Counted from the first letter of the stretch, positions 1 through 11,810 are shown. The stretch: 64,000 bases of DNA from Thunnus maccoyii (GCF_910596095.1 NC_056550.1:11778501-11842500), one strand, 5' to 3'. Notes: generated by a model from the sequence alone, not told the origin. Made by a program: numbers and translations.

Positions 1-2039
1 CACTTACTGATGTACAGAATATAAACACTACAGATACCATCTTTAAGAAACCAGTCACAGTGAAGTAGTGTGTCCCAGTGTATGAAGATAAGCATGTTAT
101 AAATCCAACTTCAAAAATTGTTAGAAATGATTAAAAACACCACAGTATGTCTGCTGGCCAGATCTATCTACTGCAGACACAGAGATCATTTGGGTCACAA
201 TACCTTTTTCAAACTAACACTACTGTAGTTCAACCTGCAGGGCCACCACTTGAGAAAATCAAGAATTTTGTTAATCACTTATGCCTGAATATCTTCTCTG
301 AGTAGGCCTAATTAACGAATCTTTATTTATACAAGTACAAATACAGTGTTTTGTTTAATTGTTTTCTTTTTCAGATGAAGCGACAAGGTGAGAGGGATAT
401 GTAGTAGACATAAGTGACAACATTTTTGTAGCATCAGAATATTCCACTGTATCTGTGATGCTGAAAGTCGGTACATAAACAGCTAAGGACACTTAATCAT
501 CTACTGTATATTTGTCTTCATACATAATGATTTACTGAGTCATTCAAATTGACGTATCAACATAAAAAAAGAAAATGAAAACTGAGATGTTATTTTGTCT
601 CATAGATACAAAATGTATGTATTGGGTATTGTGTAATCAACATTGAAGTTCTTGAACACTTTTATCATATAAGTGTGTTATACTGTGTTCTGACTTCTTA
701 CAGAAATGCAAACATGTTGTAAAAACAGATATTTTCTGTTTAATTGTCAAGTTTTGAGTTTCACAATTATGATTCTTTTCAAATTTGTAATTCAATCATC
801 ATTTTGATGATTATAATTGCTTTTCTATCAGGGTTAGGTATAGTTTAATTATTACATGGAGTATAAGTATGAATAATGGTGTACTTGTGATACACAATAA
901 AGACTTTTGAGGATTTCGTTGTCATTTCAGACACAACACAGGCCAACAAATTTCTAAAATAACAATTTGAAGTCAACAGAGCATAAACTTCTGTTATCAG
1001 TTAATTTCAGAAGGTTTCTCTGTTTTCTGACATTTCTAAACATATCATCTTTAGAGAGTCACTTCTCGTCTCTCTCTGCACCTCTGGGAGCACACCTGCA
1101 GCTGTGAAACTTTGTAGAAGCTGTCAGTACTGCAAATAAACTTTGTTAAAATGAGAGACATGTCTTTCACATATATTTGCATATCAGTATGTATCCAGGC
1201 CTGAAGTGGCCTACATGTACGCAGACTGACACACATCCTCAGAAAGACAAAAAACAGAGACAACCAGGGGCATTTAGTTGGTGGTTTGAACTGTGGTGTT
1301 AAAACTCATGGCCATTCTTTCCATATGAATCCTCTGCAATTTGGCAAAGGGTGATAAAAGATAGTTTGAATTTGGTTAAAAGAGGTCAGAAAAGGAAATA
1401 CTGATGAGTTCCTGTGGCGGGTGCTGTTGTTAAGATTTTAACCTCATTAATTTGGTCAGTATCACAAATCTGTTGTAAATCATCATTAAACCACAATAGT
1501 TCATGAAATTACGATTGGCACCTTGTAATTTACATTGAATATTTTAGTTTATATAAATGACCAAAGGACTGATAAATAATAATTGGCATATTATCAATGT
1601 ATTGTAAGTAATGCAGTTAGTGATTAGATGTTATTATACAAAAAACCTTTGTCAATAACTAATAAATAATTACAGTCATTTAAATATGTTTTTTAAGTTT
1701 AACAAGGATCCAAACAGGAGACAAAGAATAAATGAACTGATATTTTTCTACAAACAAAAACTTATGTCTTCAGAATTATTTGAAAGATGCTACAATCATA
1801 CCAACTGCCAGAAAGATCATGCTATTTCTTTCTTTCTGGTTTTTAGTTATATGACATAATATTAATAAAAATTGGCACCCGTTTGTGATATGTGATATTA
1901 TATTGCATATGGGAGGACAAATAAAAAATTGAACAAATGATAAATAATACTATACTGATGGTCAGTCACTAATGCCAGAAAACTTCTCAGATGATGTCTC
2001 ACTTTGTTTTATGATTCCTCTCTCCTTTCATCTCATCAG
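1..2039. other. AT-rich flank without recognised gene
   Basis: No open frame here resembles a known protein and no V motif, RSS or octamer was seen. The longest short frames lack family features. The sequence is AT-rich and looks like ordinary intergenic DNA at the left edge of the V cluster. Confidence 0.5.
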
Positions 2040-2234
2040 ATTGTTCAGATCAGAGTATCAAGTCAGTTCAGTCATGAAAAAACCTGTCTCAGTCTGCAGA
2101 TTGTGTTGTGGTATGAAGTGGACCAGACAACCTGCAGGAAAGGGACTGGAGTGGATAGGGGTTTGCTTCTGTGATGCCAGTAGTAACACTTATGCTAGCA
2201 GTTTGAGGACTCTGCTGTGCATTATTGTGCTAGA
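2040..2234 (+). pseudogene. VH1, degraded VH relic of a non-A/B family
   Basis: A V exon relic follows an acceptor-like tctcatcag. Readable parts are a worn FR1 (MKKPVSVCRL), MKWTRQPAGKGLEWIG (FR2 with the VH hallmark GLEW) and a CDR2 ending NTYASS. FR3 is almost wholly missing. The end of FR3 (EDSAVHYCAR) continues in a different frame, so there is both a large internal deletion and a frameshift. FR2 and YASS resemble other teleost VH families more than families A or B here. No leader was found. An AC-rich stretch follows, and a perfect nonamer (acaaaaacc) at 2288-2296 is at the wrong distance from any heptamer. It cannot code for a V domain. Confidence 0.75.
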
Positions 2235-2448
2235 CACATATACACACACAAACTGTTTATTACTGTAAGGAGTAGTAGTAAGGCTCTACAAAAACCTCAA
2301 AGATGTGTCTGTAGCAAAGACCTACAGGGGGCAGCAGGAGACTGCATAAATGAAGGCAGTAACAAGACTGACATTGCCCCTAAAAGTAATGTCAGTGAGT
2401 AATGTGAGTAATGTTCCCAATAATATTTTTGCATATGCATTATGGACA

Positions 2449-2531
<83 letters not shown>

Positions 2532-2555
2532 ATATAGATATAGATAGATAGATAA
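2449..2555. repeat. (ATCT)n microsatellite
   Basis: An almost perfect tetranucleotide array of about 20 units, ending in a short inverted ATAG/ATAT tail. It lies between VH1 and the VH2 promoter. Confidence 0.95.
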
Positions 2556-2802
2556 TTACATATATAGTAGTATATCATATCTATCTATTTTCAGACAACA
2601 AAAATTCAGACAACAAAATGTAACTTCTGAAAAGAATTCAAAAAAAGCACACAGTTTAAATTCACATTGCATAAAAGTATTAATTAATTTGGCAAGAGTC
2701 ACGACTTTGACTATACACTGTAATAGTCTAACTTCAACAAACAACAGGTCTAAATGAAGGACAAATCCAATCCAGTTGTTTCCTTCCTGCAAGGAGGAGT
2801 CA

Positions 2803-2810
2803 ATGCAAAA
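2803..2810 (+). promoter_or_regulatory. Octamer of VH2 (ATGCAAAA)
   Basis: Seven of eight bases match the Ig octamer ATGCAAAT. It lies 72 bp before the leader ATG, inside a block (ggaggagtca to ctgcagagaggatgacagag) shared by all family A promoters. No clear TATA box is present in this family. Confidence 0.75.
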
Positions 2811-2882
2811 CTCAGAAGTCTTCCACCTCTACTTATCTGACTGCAGAGAGGATGACAGAGAACAGTGGACACACAGTTTAAC

Positions 2883-3324
2883 ATGATGGACTATAGGACA
2901 GGACTGCTGCTTTTAACTATCTGCTAGGCAGGTGAAAATATTCACAGATCTTGAGTTGAATGTGTCTTTAAATTGTTGCCAACATATGTAGCAAGTGACT
3001 TCTTTTTTGGTTTGACAGGTGTTGATGGTCAGACTCTGACAGAATCTGAACCAGCAGTTAAAAAGCCTGGAGAATCCCACAAACTGACCTGTACAACATC
3101 TGGATTCACATTCAGTGACTACTGGATGCACTGGATTAGACAAGCTCCTGGGAAAGGGCTGGAGTGGATTGCAGCTATTAGATATGACTGTGCTGAGATC
3201 TCCTACTCTCAGTCAGTTCAAGGCCGGTTCACCATCTCCAGAGACAACAGCAGAGAGCAGCTGTATCTGCAGATGAACAGTCTGAAGACTGAAGATTCTG
3301 CTGTTTATTATTGTGCTCGAGATT
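2883..3324 (+). pseudogene. VH2, family A segment with a stop in the leader
   Basis: The leader exon is 2883-2931 and the V exon 3019-3324. The V exon is open and standard: FR1 with [39 protein letters not shown] and YYCARD. In the leader the codon that is TGG (Trp) in sister genes is TAG (2925-2927), which ends translation after 14 residues. The RSS is also weak (heptamer CATAGTG, nonamer GCAAAATAC). VH2 is therefore unlikely to be expressed even if it rearranges. It sits 1.5 kb before VH3 in the usual A-then-B order. Confidence 0.85.
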
Positions 3325-3363
3325 CATAGTGACTGGAGTTGTTTGAGCAGCTGTGCAAAATAC
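3325..3363 (+). other. RSS of VH2 (variant heptamer)
   Basis: CATAGTG, 23-bp spacer, GCAAAATAC. The third heptamer base, part of the critical CAC, is T. The nonamer differs from the family ACAAAATCC at two positions. Confidence 0.75.
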
Positions 3364-4260
3364 TCATACAATACTCATCCTTACTGGGCTGATAAACCCC
3401 AACTATGTCACTTGTTTTGTGTATTCAGCTGTATGGAAATAATAAAGTACAGTAATAAAATACAGTACGTAAAGAATAAATACTGGACCATACAGTCACA
3501 TACAATACACACACATGCACACACACAGTAAAAATCAAATAGAAGTTCATCAACACTCATCTTAGTTCATTGTTTATGTGGAACTTAAAACCTGCAATAT
3601 CTGAACACAACACTGACATATCATCACCTTTTATGTTTATATGTTTATAACAAACAGTTGATCACATCCAACAGTTATGGAGCAACATTATCATTCATTT
3701 GGAGTTGTGTGTGGCTTTTTACCTACTAAATGCTTGACTATGTTCAGCAGTTGGTTGCTAAAGCTGCAAAAAAATGCCTGCTGTGGATGAAATCAACGCT
3801 ATGAGAATGGTGAGAATGAACCAAAACAGTAAAGTTGCGGGCCGGACAGATAAACTATTTTTTAATTTGTGACTTTTTTCCCTGAAAGTCAGATACTAAC
3901 TGAACCTGTGCAATTGGCTAAAAAATTTGGACAATCCAGTGGATCATTACTGATATGATTTGAAATGATGGTTAGACAATCTGATAAAACATCTTCATTA
4001 TCTCAGACATGCGCTTGTGTATCTCTGATGTTCTCTGTAGCTGAGGCAGAATGGAAAAATTAAATTGTCTGTTTATTTGAGTTTAAATGCATTTGTTTGA
4101 CTTGTGTTAGAAGTTTTCTTAAGAATGAAAGAACATTAACTTTAAGTTACTGTTTTAAATAATACATTTGTATGTGTCAAAATAAATGCTAATAACACAA
4201 TTCCAAGTTGACTATGTGTGACACAACAGTCCATCCTTCTTTTGTAGCCTGTCAGTATCC
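3364..4260. other. Intergenic, VH2 to VH3
   Basis: No gene seen. Part of it (about 3700-4250) is shared with the flank before VH15 (37980-38500), as expected of duplicated A-to-B spacers. A short CA-rich tract lies near 3510-3530. Confidence 0.6.
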
Positions 4261-4266
4261 TTCTTT

Positions 4267-4304
4267 ATGCAAAGTGAACTTCCTCAATGCTGTCTGCTAT
4301 AAAA
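4267..4304 (+). promoter_or_regulatory. VH3 promoter: octamer-like and TATA box
   Basis: ATGCAAAG at 4267-4274 and TATAAAA at 4298-4304, 70 bp before the leader ATG at 4374. This octamer-plus-TATA layout marks family B. Confidence 0.75.
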
Positions 4305-4373
4305 ACTTGATATCATGCTGTCAGTTGCAGCAGAAGAAGAGAAGCTCCCATCAGATCACCTTCAATACCAACC

Positions 4374-4816
4374 ATGTTCTCTGTAGCTCTGCTGCTGCTG
4401 CTGCTGCTGGATCCTGTGAGTCTCACTGAGGCAGAGACACTGACAGTATGATCACAGCACACTGACTGCTCACTGTTATTACACTGATTCAATACTCAAC
4501 ATGTTTTCCTCCACAGGTGTGAAGTGTGAACAGTTGACACAGCCAGCCTCAGTGACTGTGCAGCCAGGTCAACGTCTGACCATCACCTGTCAGGTCTCTT
4601 ATTCTCTTAGTGACTATTGGACAGCTTGGATCAGACAGCCTGCAGGGAAAGAACTGGAGTGGATTGGAAGTGCACTTGTTGGATCCACCACAGCCTACAA
4701 AGATTGACTAAAGAACAAGTTCAGTATCGACTTAGACTCTTCCAGCAACAGAGTGACTCTAAATGGACAGAATGTGCAGCCTGAAGACACTGCTGTGTAT
4801 TACTGTGCCAGATACC
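4374..4816 (+). pseudogene. VH3, family B pseudogene (in-frame stop)
   Basis: The leader exon is 4374-4415 (a run of CTG codons) and the V exon 4517-4816. FR1 to CDR2 are normal for B (QLTQPASVTVQPGQ, LTITC, AWIRQPAGKELEWIG). A TGA at 4705-4707 replaces the Ser codon of KDSLKNKF seen in all sister genes, ending the domain at the start of FR3. The rest of FR3 remains readable to YYCARY. The leader is 42 nt, which is also out of phase with exon 2 at the usual donor. The RSS is intact. Confidence 0.9.
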
Positions 4817-4855
4817 CACAATAACACAAACCATCAGCAGACCTGAACAAAAACC
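4817..4855 (+). other. RSS of VH3
   Basis: CACAATA, 23-bp spacer, ACAAAAACC. Every family B RSS here has the same non-consensus heptamer CACAATA and a perfect-looking nonamer. Confidence 0.9.
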
Positions 4856-6640
4856 CCTCAGTGCCTGAACACTTGTAACATGAAGCCACCAGAGGAGGAG
4901 CCCTCAGACCACTAATCATTTCAACACCAGTTCACTGTTACAGTAAAGAGAGAAACAACAATTATAATAATATTAAATAGTGGAGGCATTTACCAAAAAG
5001 TGTTCTATCTCTCAGACTCACAATATTAAATTTCAAGTGGTGAATTTGTTGCAGCATTATTTCAGTGGACAACTACACTTTAAAAGCTTTCATCTAATAA
5101 GAAATTAAACATAAATAATCTTTCTTTATGTTAGTTTTAGTTTTAGTTTGTGGATCTACATAAATTACTTTTGTCAGTCTGGACTAACAATGAGAGGAAG
5201 GACTGAACAGGACAAGAAATGTAACATTTTCTCCTTTTACTCGTGAGAATACAAGAGCTTTACAAAACACTTTCACAGCCTTTGGTACAATCTGTCTCCA
5301 GTATAGATGCAAACATTACAGGTGACCTCAGTAGATCAAAATATTAGCAAAATGCAAATAAGTTAAATAAGCTGTGGTATTAAAATAAAATAATGTCATT
5401 AATAACTGACAATAACATTATTATTATAAACAATAACAGGTTGTTTGATGTCTTAGTCCTCTGTGTATTGTAGATGCCTGTCAAATGACAATGACAAAAT
5501 GACAATTCTTGTAGGCAGCCATTGTTTTTTTTCATGTTTATGAAAATAATTTTAGTTACCTGAGTTTAGACTAAGATGGATAAAAACAAACATAATGTCA
5601 TCTCATGTTTGTAACTTGAAGCCACCAGAGGAGGAGCCCTCAGACCACTAATGAGTTCAATATTAGTTCCCTTTTACAAAAAGGAAAGAATAAACAGAAT
5701 GAAACCTTAATGTATGTATTGTAAAAACCCATAATATGAAAGTATAAAACATTTTGTAAATTTACTTTTAACAAGGATTGAGTTCACGGTGTAGATACTT
5801 AAATGTTTTAATTGGTATTATATCACAGTGTGTATTCCTATGATGAAAAAATTCAAGAATAATGTTTTATTTCTTAACTTTTATATTTATGAAAAAGACA
5901 TGTAAGAGGCAACATCACCACATGCATTTCCCCAAATTATCTCCCGGTGGGTGAGATTAAGATTAATAAATACAAAACATAATGTCATCTCATGTTTCAG
6001 TGAAGTTATTTTGTGTCATGATAATTCTGTTGCAAGTGTGTTAAAAATATGAGTTTGTTGGGGGAAACTCTGATATCCAACAACACAAGTTGGTTGTAAC
6101 TCAAACTTGCAACACACAATTCAACTTTTGAAGAGAATTCTGATTAAGTACAATTTTCAAATTTAGATCAAAATTCATTTAGCTGGTGTTGCAATTCTTA
6201 CATCATTGTTTTGTCTGTGAGAACGAGTCAGTTCAAAACTTGGTTGTCTTCCACCTTTACTGATCCGACTGCAGAGAGAGAGACAAACTGGTTACTGTAG
6301 TTTTCACTGATATTTGTTTGACACAAGAAACAGAGTTGATATTCATGTTGGGTATTTTATTTTTATTGACTAAAGAAGATGGGTATTAATAACATCCATG
6401 TACTGAGGAGTTACATATTTTTCATGTATTCTCATCAGTTTTCATCACTTTTTGCTTACTGGGGTTTTCTGTTCTCTGACATCCTGAATATATGAAATTT
6501 TTGAGAGAAAAAACAAAACAAAGAATAACATGAACATGTATTCAAGAGTTACTTTGATACTTTTGTTTCTGTTAAAATGTATTAATATATTAATTCAATA
6601 TTGCAAAACTTCAAAAGATCAATCCAGTTCTCTGCTTTCT
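4856..6640. other. VH3 3' flank and scar of a lost B gene
   Basis: The B-type 3' flank (gaagccaccagaggaggagc) occurs after VH3 at 4880-4900 and again near 5618 without any V exon before it. From 5618 to the VH4 exon the distance and sequence match the VH7-to-VH8 spacer. A B segment therefore seems to have been deleted with a junction near 5609. No other gene is seen. Confidence 0.6.
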
Positions 6641-6654
6641 GTGAGGAGGAGTCA

Positions 6655-6662
6655 ATGCAAAA
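6655..6662 (+). promoter_or_regulatory. Octamer of VH4 (ATGCAAAA)
   Basis: Standard family A promoter block, 72 bp before the leader ATG. Confidence 0.75.
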
Positions 6663-6734
6663 CTTTGATGTCTTCCACCTCTACTTATCTGACTGCAGAG
6701 AGGATGACAGAGAACAGTGGACACACAGTTTAAC

Positions 6735-7175
6735 ATGATGGACTATAGGACAGGACTGCTGCTTTTAACTATCTGCTGGGCAGGTGAAGATCTTCATAGA
6801 TCTGAATATGGCAGAGCTTTTATTAGTGTCAGCAGGTTATTTTTATTTTCCTTTTTCTGTTGACAGGTGTTGATGGTCAGACTCTGACAGAATCTGAACC
6901 AGCAGTTAAAAAGCCTGGAGAATCCCACAAACTGACCTGTACAGTCTCTGGATTCACAATCAGCAGCTACTACATGGTCTGGATCAGACAGGCTCCTGGA
7001 AAAGGACTGGAGTGGATTGCCTGGCATGAAAGTGGTAGTAATAGCAGAAGATTCTACTCTCAGTCAGTTCAAGGCCGATTCACCATCTCCAGAGACGACA
7101 GCAGAGAGCAGCTGTATCTGCAGATGAACAGTCTGAAGACTGAAGATTCTGCTGTTTATTATTGTGCTCGAGAGC
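6735..7175 (+). CDS. VH4, family A IGHV segment, apparently intact
   Basis: Leader exon 6735-6783 ([16 protein letters not shown], phase 1 donor CAG|GTGAAG), intron of 83 bp, V exon 6867-7175. By analogy with mammalian VH leaders the signal peptide should end after GVDG, giving an N-terminal Gln (QTLTESEP). Cys23 (LTC), Trp41 ([16 protein letters not shown]), [22 protein letters not shown] and YYCARE are present. CDR1 is SSYY and CDR2 has a GSNSR loop. A stop (TAA) overlaps the heptamer and would be trimmed on joining. It codes for the membrane or secreted heavy-chain V domain after V(D)J recombination. It heads the first 6.78-kb unit and is nearly duplicated as VH8. Confidence 0.9.
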
Positions 7176-7213
7176 CACAGTAACTGAGTTGGTTGAGCAG
7201 CTGTACAAAATCC
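7176..7213 (+). other. RSS of VH4 (22-bp spacer)
   Basis: CACAGTA, 22-bp spacer, ACAAAATCC. The last heptamer base differs from CACAGTG. Confidence 0.85.
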
Positions 7214-8455
7214 TACAGTACTCATCTTCTGGGCTGGTAGCATTTAGTAATCGAGTATGTTTAGTAATAAATTACAGCAACATTTGTTTCTGTATTATGT
7301 AAAGTTGTGTGTTCCTCAAAAATATTTTTACTAAACATGAGAGACATCAAACTTCATGATACATTTGTCGGGGTGTAAAATAAAAAAAATACAAACTACT
7401 ACAAATAATAATAGAGATGTTTAAAAATAATACACATTTTTATAAATTAAGACAACATAATGTCTATAAATAATGTGGAATCATAATATGAAGGAGTAAA
7501 AACAGTTGTAGATTTCTCTACAAAATCACTAGAGGTCAGTGTCAAGTTTCTCTCTCCTCTTTTACAATAAGGAAACACTAAGATCTGCTTTTCTCATTAA
7601 TCTTAACTGACTGACACTTGAAACCTGCACTGAACTAAAGCCTGATACTCCTGCTTGTCATGTACATGGTGTCAAAATGTGCTTGAAACAAAAGTCATGT
7701 GTGAGTTTGATTCAGGTAATTTTGAATAACACAGTTTGAATCTATATGATATTTACCATCAGCAGTGACTGCAGCTCAGTCTGTCAGTGTCAATTCATCA
7801 TCTCAACAGACAGGAAGTAAATCTCAAGATGAACAACAGAAAGCCTAAAGGAGCTGTTGTGTATTTTTATTAAAGCTGGATGAACAAAAACTATGTCCTC
7901 CTTCTCTCATCCTCACTGATAGACTCTGCACAGTCTCACATTATTAATGTCCTCAGGTCAACTAATTCACAATTACACAAGACACAGTCATCTGAGTACC
8001 ACTGATGTATGACTGAGCTTTAAAAGTAAGATTTCATTACAAAAAATATAATGTTAATATAAATGAAAAATCTGACTCTTCCATCACATACTGTAGCTTC
8101 ATTGAAACCATTGCAGAGAGAAGACAGCAGTAATCTATAAAGTCCAAGTTTCTCTGTGTGTCTGTTTCTTCAAACATCTGAGAGCACTGAAACCATTCAA
8201 CGTCTTTTATGCAAACTCAACTTTTCATGATATTTACATGATCCTGGTGCTGTTGTTGTATTTCTGTTTGAAAGAAATATGTAAGTAAAGTCAACAAATA
8301 ATTAAATAATTAAATAAATGTAATGAAATTAGAATATTATATGTAAAGCAGAGGTGATTTCCAGGTGTGTTTTCACTTTGCAGATATACAGTAATAACAG
8401 TCATCATACTCTTCTATTAGTCTCCAGTTTGACCAACATTAATGCTTCATGTGTT
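7214..8455. other. Intergenic, VH4 to VH5
   Basis: No gene. It contains the block around 7527-7570 (cactagaggtcagtgtcaag) that recurs after several A genes (14307, 41690, 44880, 49430), and B-type upstream DNA from about 7860. Confidence 0.6.
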
Positions 8456-8462
8456 TGATTCT

Positions 8463-8502
8463 ATGCAAACTCAGTGATCCTCCTTGTTTCTCAGATATAA
8501 AA
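8463..8502 (+). promoter_or_regulatory. VH5 promoter: octamer-like and TATA box
   Basis: ATGCAAAC at 8463-8470 and TATAAAA at 8496-8502, 55 bp before the leader ATG. Confidence 0.8.
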
Positions 8503-8556
8503 ACTTCACATCAGACTGTCAGTGGAGATCACAGCACATCAGCTTCACCATAAACC

Positions 8557-8989
8557 ATGTTCTCTGTAGCTCTGCTGCTGCTGTTGGCAGCTGGATCCTG
8601 TGAGTTTCTTTGGATTTGTCACAGTCAGCATTTCTTCTTTTGTATTGTAACTTGATAATTTGTCACACAAAACTTTCTTCTTTTAACAGGTGTGAAGTGT
8701 CAACAGTTGACACAGCCAGCCTCAGTGACTGTGCAGCCAGGTCAACGTCTGACCATCACCTGTCAGGTCTCTTATTCTCTTAGCAGCTATTGGACAGCTT
8801 GGATCAGACAGCCTGCAGGGAAAGGACTGGAGTGGATTGGAATGGAGCGTGTTGGACAAACCTCATACTACAAAGATTCATTAAAGAACAAGTTCAGTAT
8901 GGACTTAGACTCTTCCAGCAAAACAGTGACTCTAAATGGACAGAATGTGCAGCCTGAAGACACTGCTGTGTATTACTGTGCCAGATACC
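8557..8989 (+). CDS. VH5, family B IGHV segment, apparently intact
   Basis: The leader exon 8557-8599 (MFSVALLLLLLAAGSC by reading across the splice, phase 1) joins the V exon 8690-8989 in frame. The signal peptide probably ends after GVKC or CVKC, as in mammalian GVQC leaders, giving QQLTQPAS as mature start. It has LTITC, AWIRQPAGKGLEWIG, KDSLKNKFSMDLDSSSKTV and YYCARY. CDR2 is short (ERVGQT). The germline V frame ends in TAA inside the heptamer. Its protein is identical to VH9. The only base difference I noticed between the two V exons is a silent T/C at 8937/15717. Confidence 0.92.
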
Positions 8990-9028
8990 CACAATAACAC
9001 AAACCATCAGCAGACCTGAACAAAAACC
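8990..9028 (+). other. RSS of VH5
   Basis: CACAATA, 23-bp spacer, ACAAAAACC. Confidence 0.9.
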
Positions 9029-9447
9029 CCTCAGTGCCTGAACACTTGTATCATGAAGCCACCAGAGGAGGAGCCCTCAGACCAGTAATGATTTCAACAC
9101 CAGTTCACTGTTACAGTAAAGAGAGAAACAGTCTTTAAACATGTATAGTGTAGAAAATGAGGAAAGCAAAACAACTTCTTCATTTACTTATTTCATGGGG
9201 CTTTAGATACTTAATGACATAGATAATAATGTCTTAATCACTAATATATCCCAGTGTGTATTCCCATGGTGAAAAAAAAACCCATTTCAATTATCTAAAC
9301 TTTTACATTCATGAAAAAGTAAAGGTAAAAATGTGTTTTTTTTACACTCCAATCCAGTTACATCACTTCAATGTGCAAGTTGTGTGTAATAAAAACTTGA
9401 AGCCTTCACCTTCAGTCTATTTTATTTGAATACCATGAAATTACCTG
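9029..9447. other. VH5 3' flank
   Basis: Begins with the conserved B 3' flank (gaagccaccagaggaggagc near 9055). Nothing else recognised. Confidence 0.5.
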
Positions 9448-9481
9448 AAGAGCTCACATCAGTTCAGCTTCAACATCAACC

Positions 9482-9524
9482 GAGTTCTCTGTAGTTCTGA
9501 TTCTGCTGCTGCCAGCTGGATCCT
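9482..9524 (+). pseudogene. Orphan family C leader exon relic
   Basis: It matches the leader at 57353-57395, including the upstream agctcacatcagttcagctt and the donor CCT|GTGAGG. The start codon is GAG instead of ATG. No V exon follows, only unrelated AT-rich DNA up to the VH6 promoter. It is a remnant of a third V family. Confidence 0.7.
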
Positions 9525-10305
9525 GTGAGGAGCTTTTTACTGTTTGTTTTTCTTCCAATACAAACCTGATCACTGCTTGAGATCTTCATGTTGGTTCCCA
9601 CTAGTGGTTCCAAAATCTCACCTTGTCATAAGAGTGACTGAACCTTTGCTCTACTCACCCCTCAGCTGCCTGATCTCAACCAACGAGTTTCACATCTCCT
9701 GATTGTTATTTGTTGTATTTGTTTTCAATATCATCTCATTTTACATCTTAGATGTTCTTTGATTTTATTTAATTAATAAACCTTATGTTACTGTATTATT
9801 AAGATATTACCATTTAGAAAAATATATATCAATTTTTAGATTTCCAACCAGTCACTGATTTCAGGTTATGTGCATGTAAAGTATGAAAATCACGATGTAG
9901 ACTTTCTTTCAGATGGGAAACAGTATATCATATCTCCTAAAAGTTATTTTTTGTTAAAGTTGAGACTTTGCGTTATGATAATATGAGCAGAAACTATTTC
10001 AGATGGTTGATTTTTGAGATCCAACAATTCAGAGTTTGCTGTAAGTGTTTTAATGTTCTGCATATGGTTGATTTTTCAGTTTTTGTTTTGCGATTTTCTT
10101 GTGAATAATTCTTATGCATGATATTTTTATGATTAAAAGAACAAAATTCAATTTCAAGCAAAAAAAAAATCAGATCACAAACTTATTTAAATTCAAATTC
10201 ATTTGGCTCAAGTCACAACTCTAATTATACATTATAATTGTCTCAGTTCAACAAACAACAGGTCTATGATGACCAAATTCAATCCACTTCTTCCTGTGAG
10301 GAGGA
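9525..10305. other. Intergenic before VH6
   Basis: No gene or V exon. From about 9840 it resembles the flanks before other A genes (39690-40000, 59170-59700). Confidence 0.5.
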
Positions 10306-10309
10306 GTCA

Positions 10310-10317
10310 ATGCAAAA
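10310..10317 (+). promoter_or_regulatory. Octamer of VH6 (ATGCAAAA)
   Basis: Family A promoter block, 72 bp before the leader ATG. Confidence 0.75.
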
Positions 10318-10389
10318 CCTTGATGTCTTCCACCTCTACTTATCTGTCTGCAGAGAGGATGACAGAGAACAGTGGACACACAGTTTAAC

Positions 10390-10838
10390 ATGATGGGGTG
10401 TATGACAGGACTTCTGCTTTTAATGATCTTCAGGGCAGGTGATAAAAAATCACAAATCTTGTGTTTAAACTGTCTTTAAAAACTTGCCAACATACAGCAA
10501 GTTACCATTTTCTTTTTGTTTTGGTTTAACAGGTGTTGATGGTCAGACTCTGACAGAATCTGAACCAGTGGTTAAAAAACCTGGAGAATCCCACAGATTG
10601 ACCTGTACAACCTCTGGATTCACATTCAGCAGCTACCCTATGAACTGGATCAGACAGGCTCCTGGAAAAGGACTGGAGTGGATTGCTTTTATACACACGG
10701 GCAGTTCTCATATCTATTACTCCCAGTCAGTCCAGGGTAGATTCACCATCTCCAGAGATGACTCCAGCAGTAAGCTCTATCTACAGATGAACAGTCTGAA
10801 GACTGAGGACACAGCAGTGTATTACTGTGCCAAAGACA
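10390..10838 (+). CDS. VH6, family A' IGHV segment, apparently intact
   Basis: Leader exon 10390-10438 ([16 protein letters not shown], phase 1), V exon 10533-10838. Subtype A' differs from A by [25 protein letters not shown] in FR3, [10 protein letters not shown] and a different RSS spacer. Trp41 ([16 protein letters not shown]) and both cysteines are present. CDR2 is HTGSSH. It is the third V of the 6.78-kb unit and matches VH10 base for base as far as I compared the V exons. Confidence 0.92.
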
Positions 10839-10877
10839 CACAGTGAGAGACAGTAATAGGAGAGTCATACAAAAACT
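10839..10877 (+). other. RSS of VH6
   Basis: CACAGTG, 23-bp spacer, ACAAAAACT. The heptamer is consensus. Confidence 0.9.
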
Positions 10878-11810
10878 ACTTCCTCTATTTACCACCACTG
10901 ATAATATTCATTCCTTCAGTATCACTGTTTTGCAAAACTGATTGTGTTGAACTGTCAGTGATGAAAAGTAGTGATTGGCTGAATATTTAAGTCTTATTTG
11001 TAACCTTTATAAATATAGATTATTAAAATAGAAAAATGTTTGTATTTGATGAAGGTGTATTTTTGTGTGTTTTTCCTTGGAAGCAACGCTTACAGATAAT
11101 GTAATAAGACTAGTTCTGGTTTCATACAATGCTGATGATTAAATTCTCTATATTAATACAGTGAAACCTAAATGTAAATTTTGTTCTGTAAATACAAGAA
11201 GAAGAAGAAGAAGAAGATGTGTATTTTTGTGTTTAAGACTGTGATTAAAGCTGGATGAACAAAAACTATGTCCTCCTTCTCTCATCCTCACTGATAGACT
11301 CTGCACAGTCTCACATTATTAATGTCCTCAGGTCAACTAATTCACAATTACACAACACACAGTCATCTGAGTACCACTGATGTATGACTGAGCTTTAAAA
11401 AATATTAAAAATATAAAATGTAAAAAAAATAAACAAAATATAATGTAAACATAATTTAAAAATCTGACTCTTCCATCACATACTGTAGCTTCATTGAAAC
11501 CATTGCTGAGAGAAGACAGCAGTAATCTATAAAGTCCAAATTTCTCTGTGTGTCTTCAAACATTTGAAAACACTGAAACCATTCAACGTCTTTTATGCAA
11601 ACAACAGCAGCAAACTCAACTTTTCATGATATTTACATGATCCTGATGCTGTTGCTGTATTTCTGTTTGAAAGAAATAAGTAAGTAAAGTCAACAAATAA
11701 TTAAATAAATGTAATGAAATTAGAATATCACATGTAAAGCAGAGATGACTTCCATAATAAAAATCTATTAGTCTCGAGTTAGACCAACATTAATGCTTCA
11801 TGGGTTTGAT
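10878..11810. other. Intergenic, VH6 to VH7
   Basis: No gene. A short (GAA)n run lies at 11198-11217. At about 11125 the near identity with copy 2 stops abruptly and unrelated sequence begins. Similarity resumes in the B upstream region from about 11220. Confidence 0.6.

Noticed and set aside
2350-2547. Open frame ending in repeated SIYL residues
   Set aside because: A translation of the (ATCT)n microsatellite, not a protein.
10526-10711. Minus-strand frames opposite V exons (also at 2913, 6794, 17306, 40033)
   Set aside because: They recur only because the V exons on the other strand are conserved. They have no start context or independent conservation.
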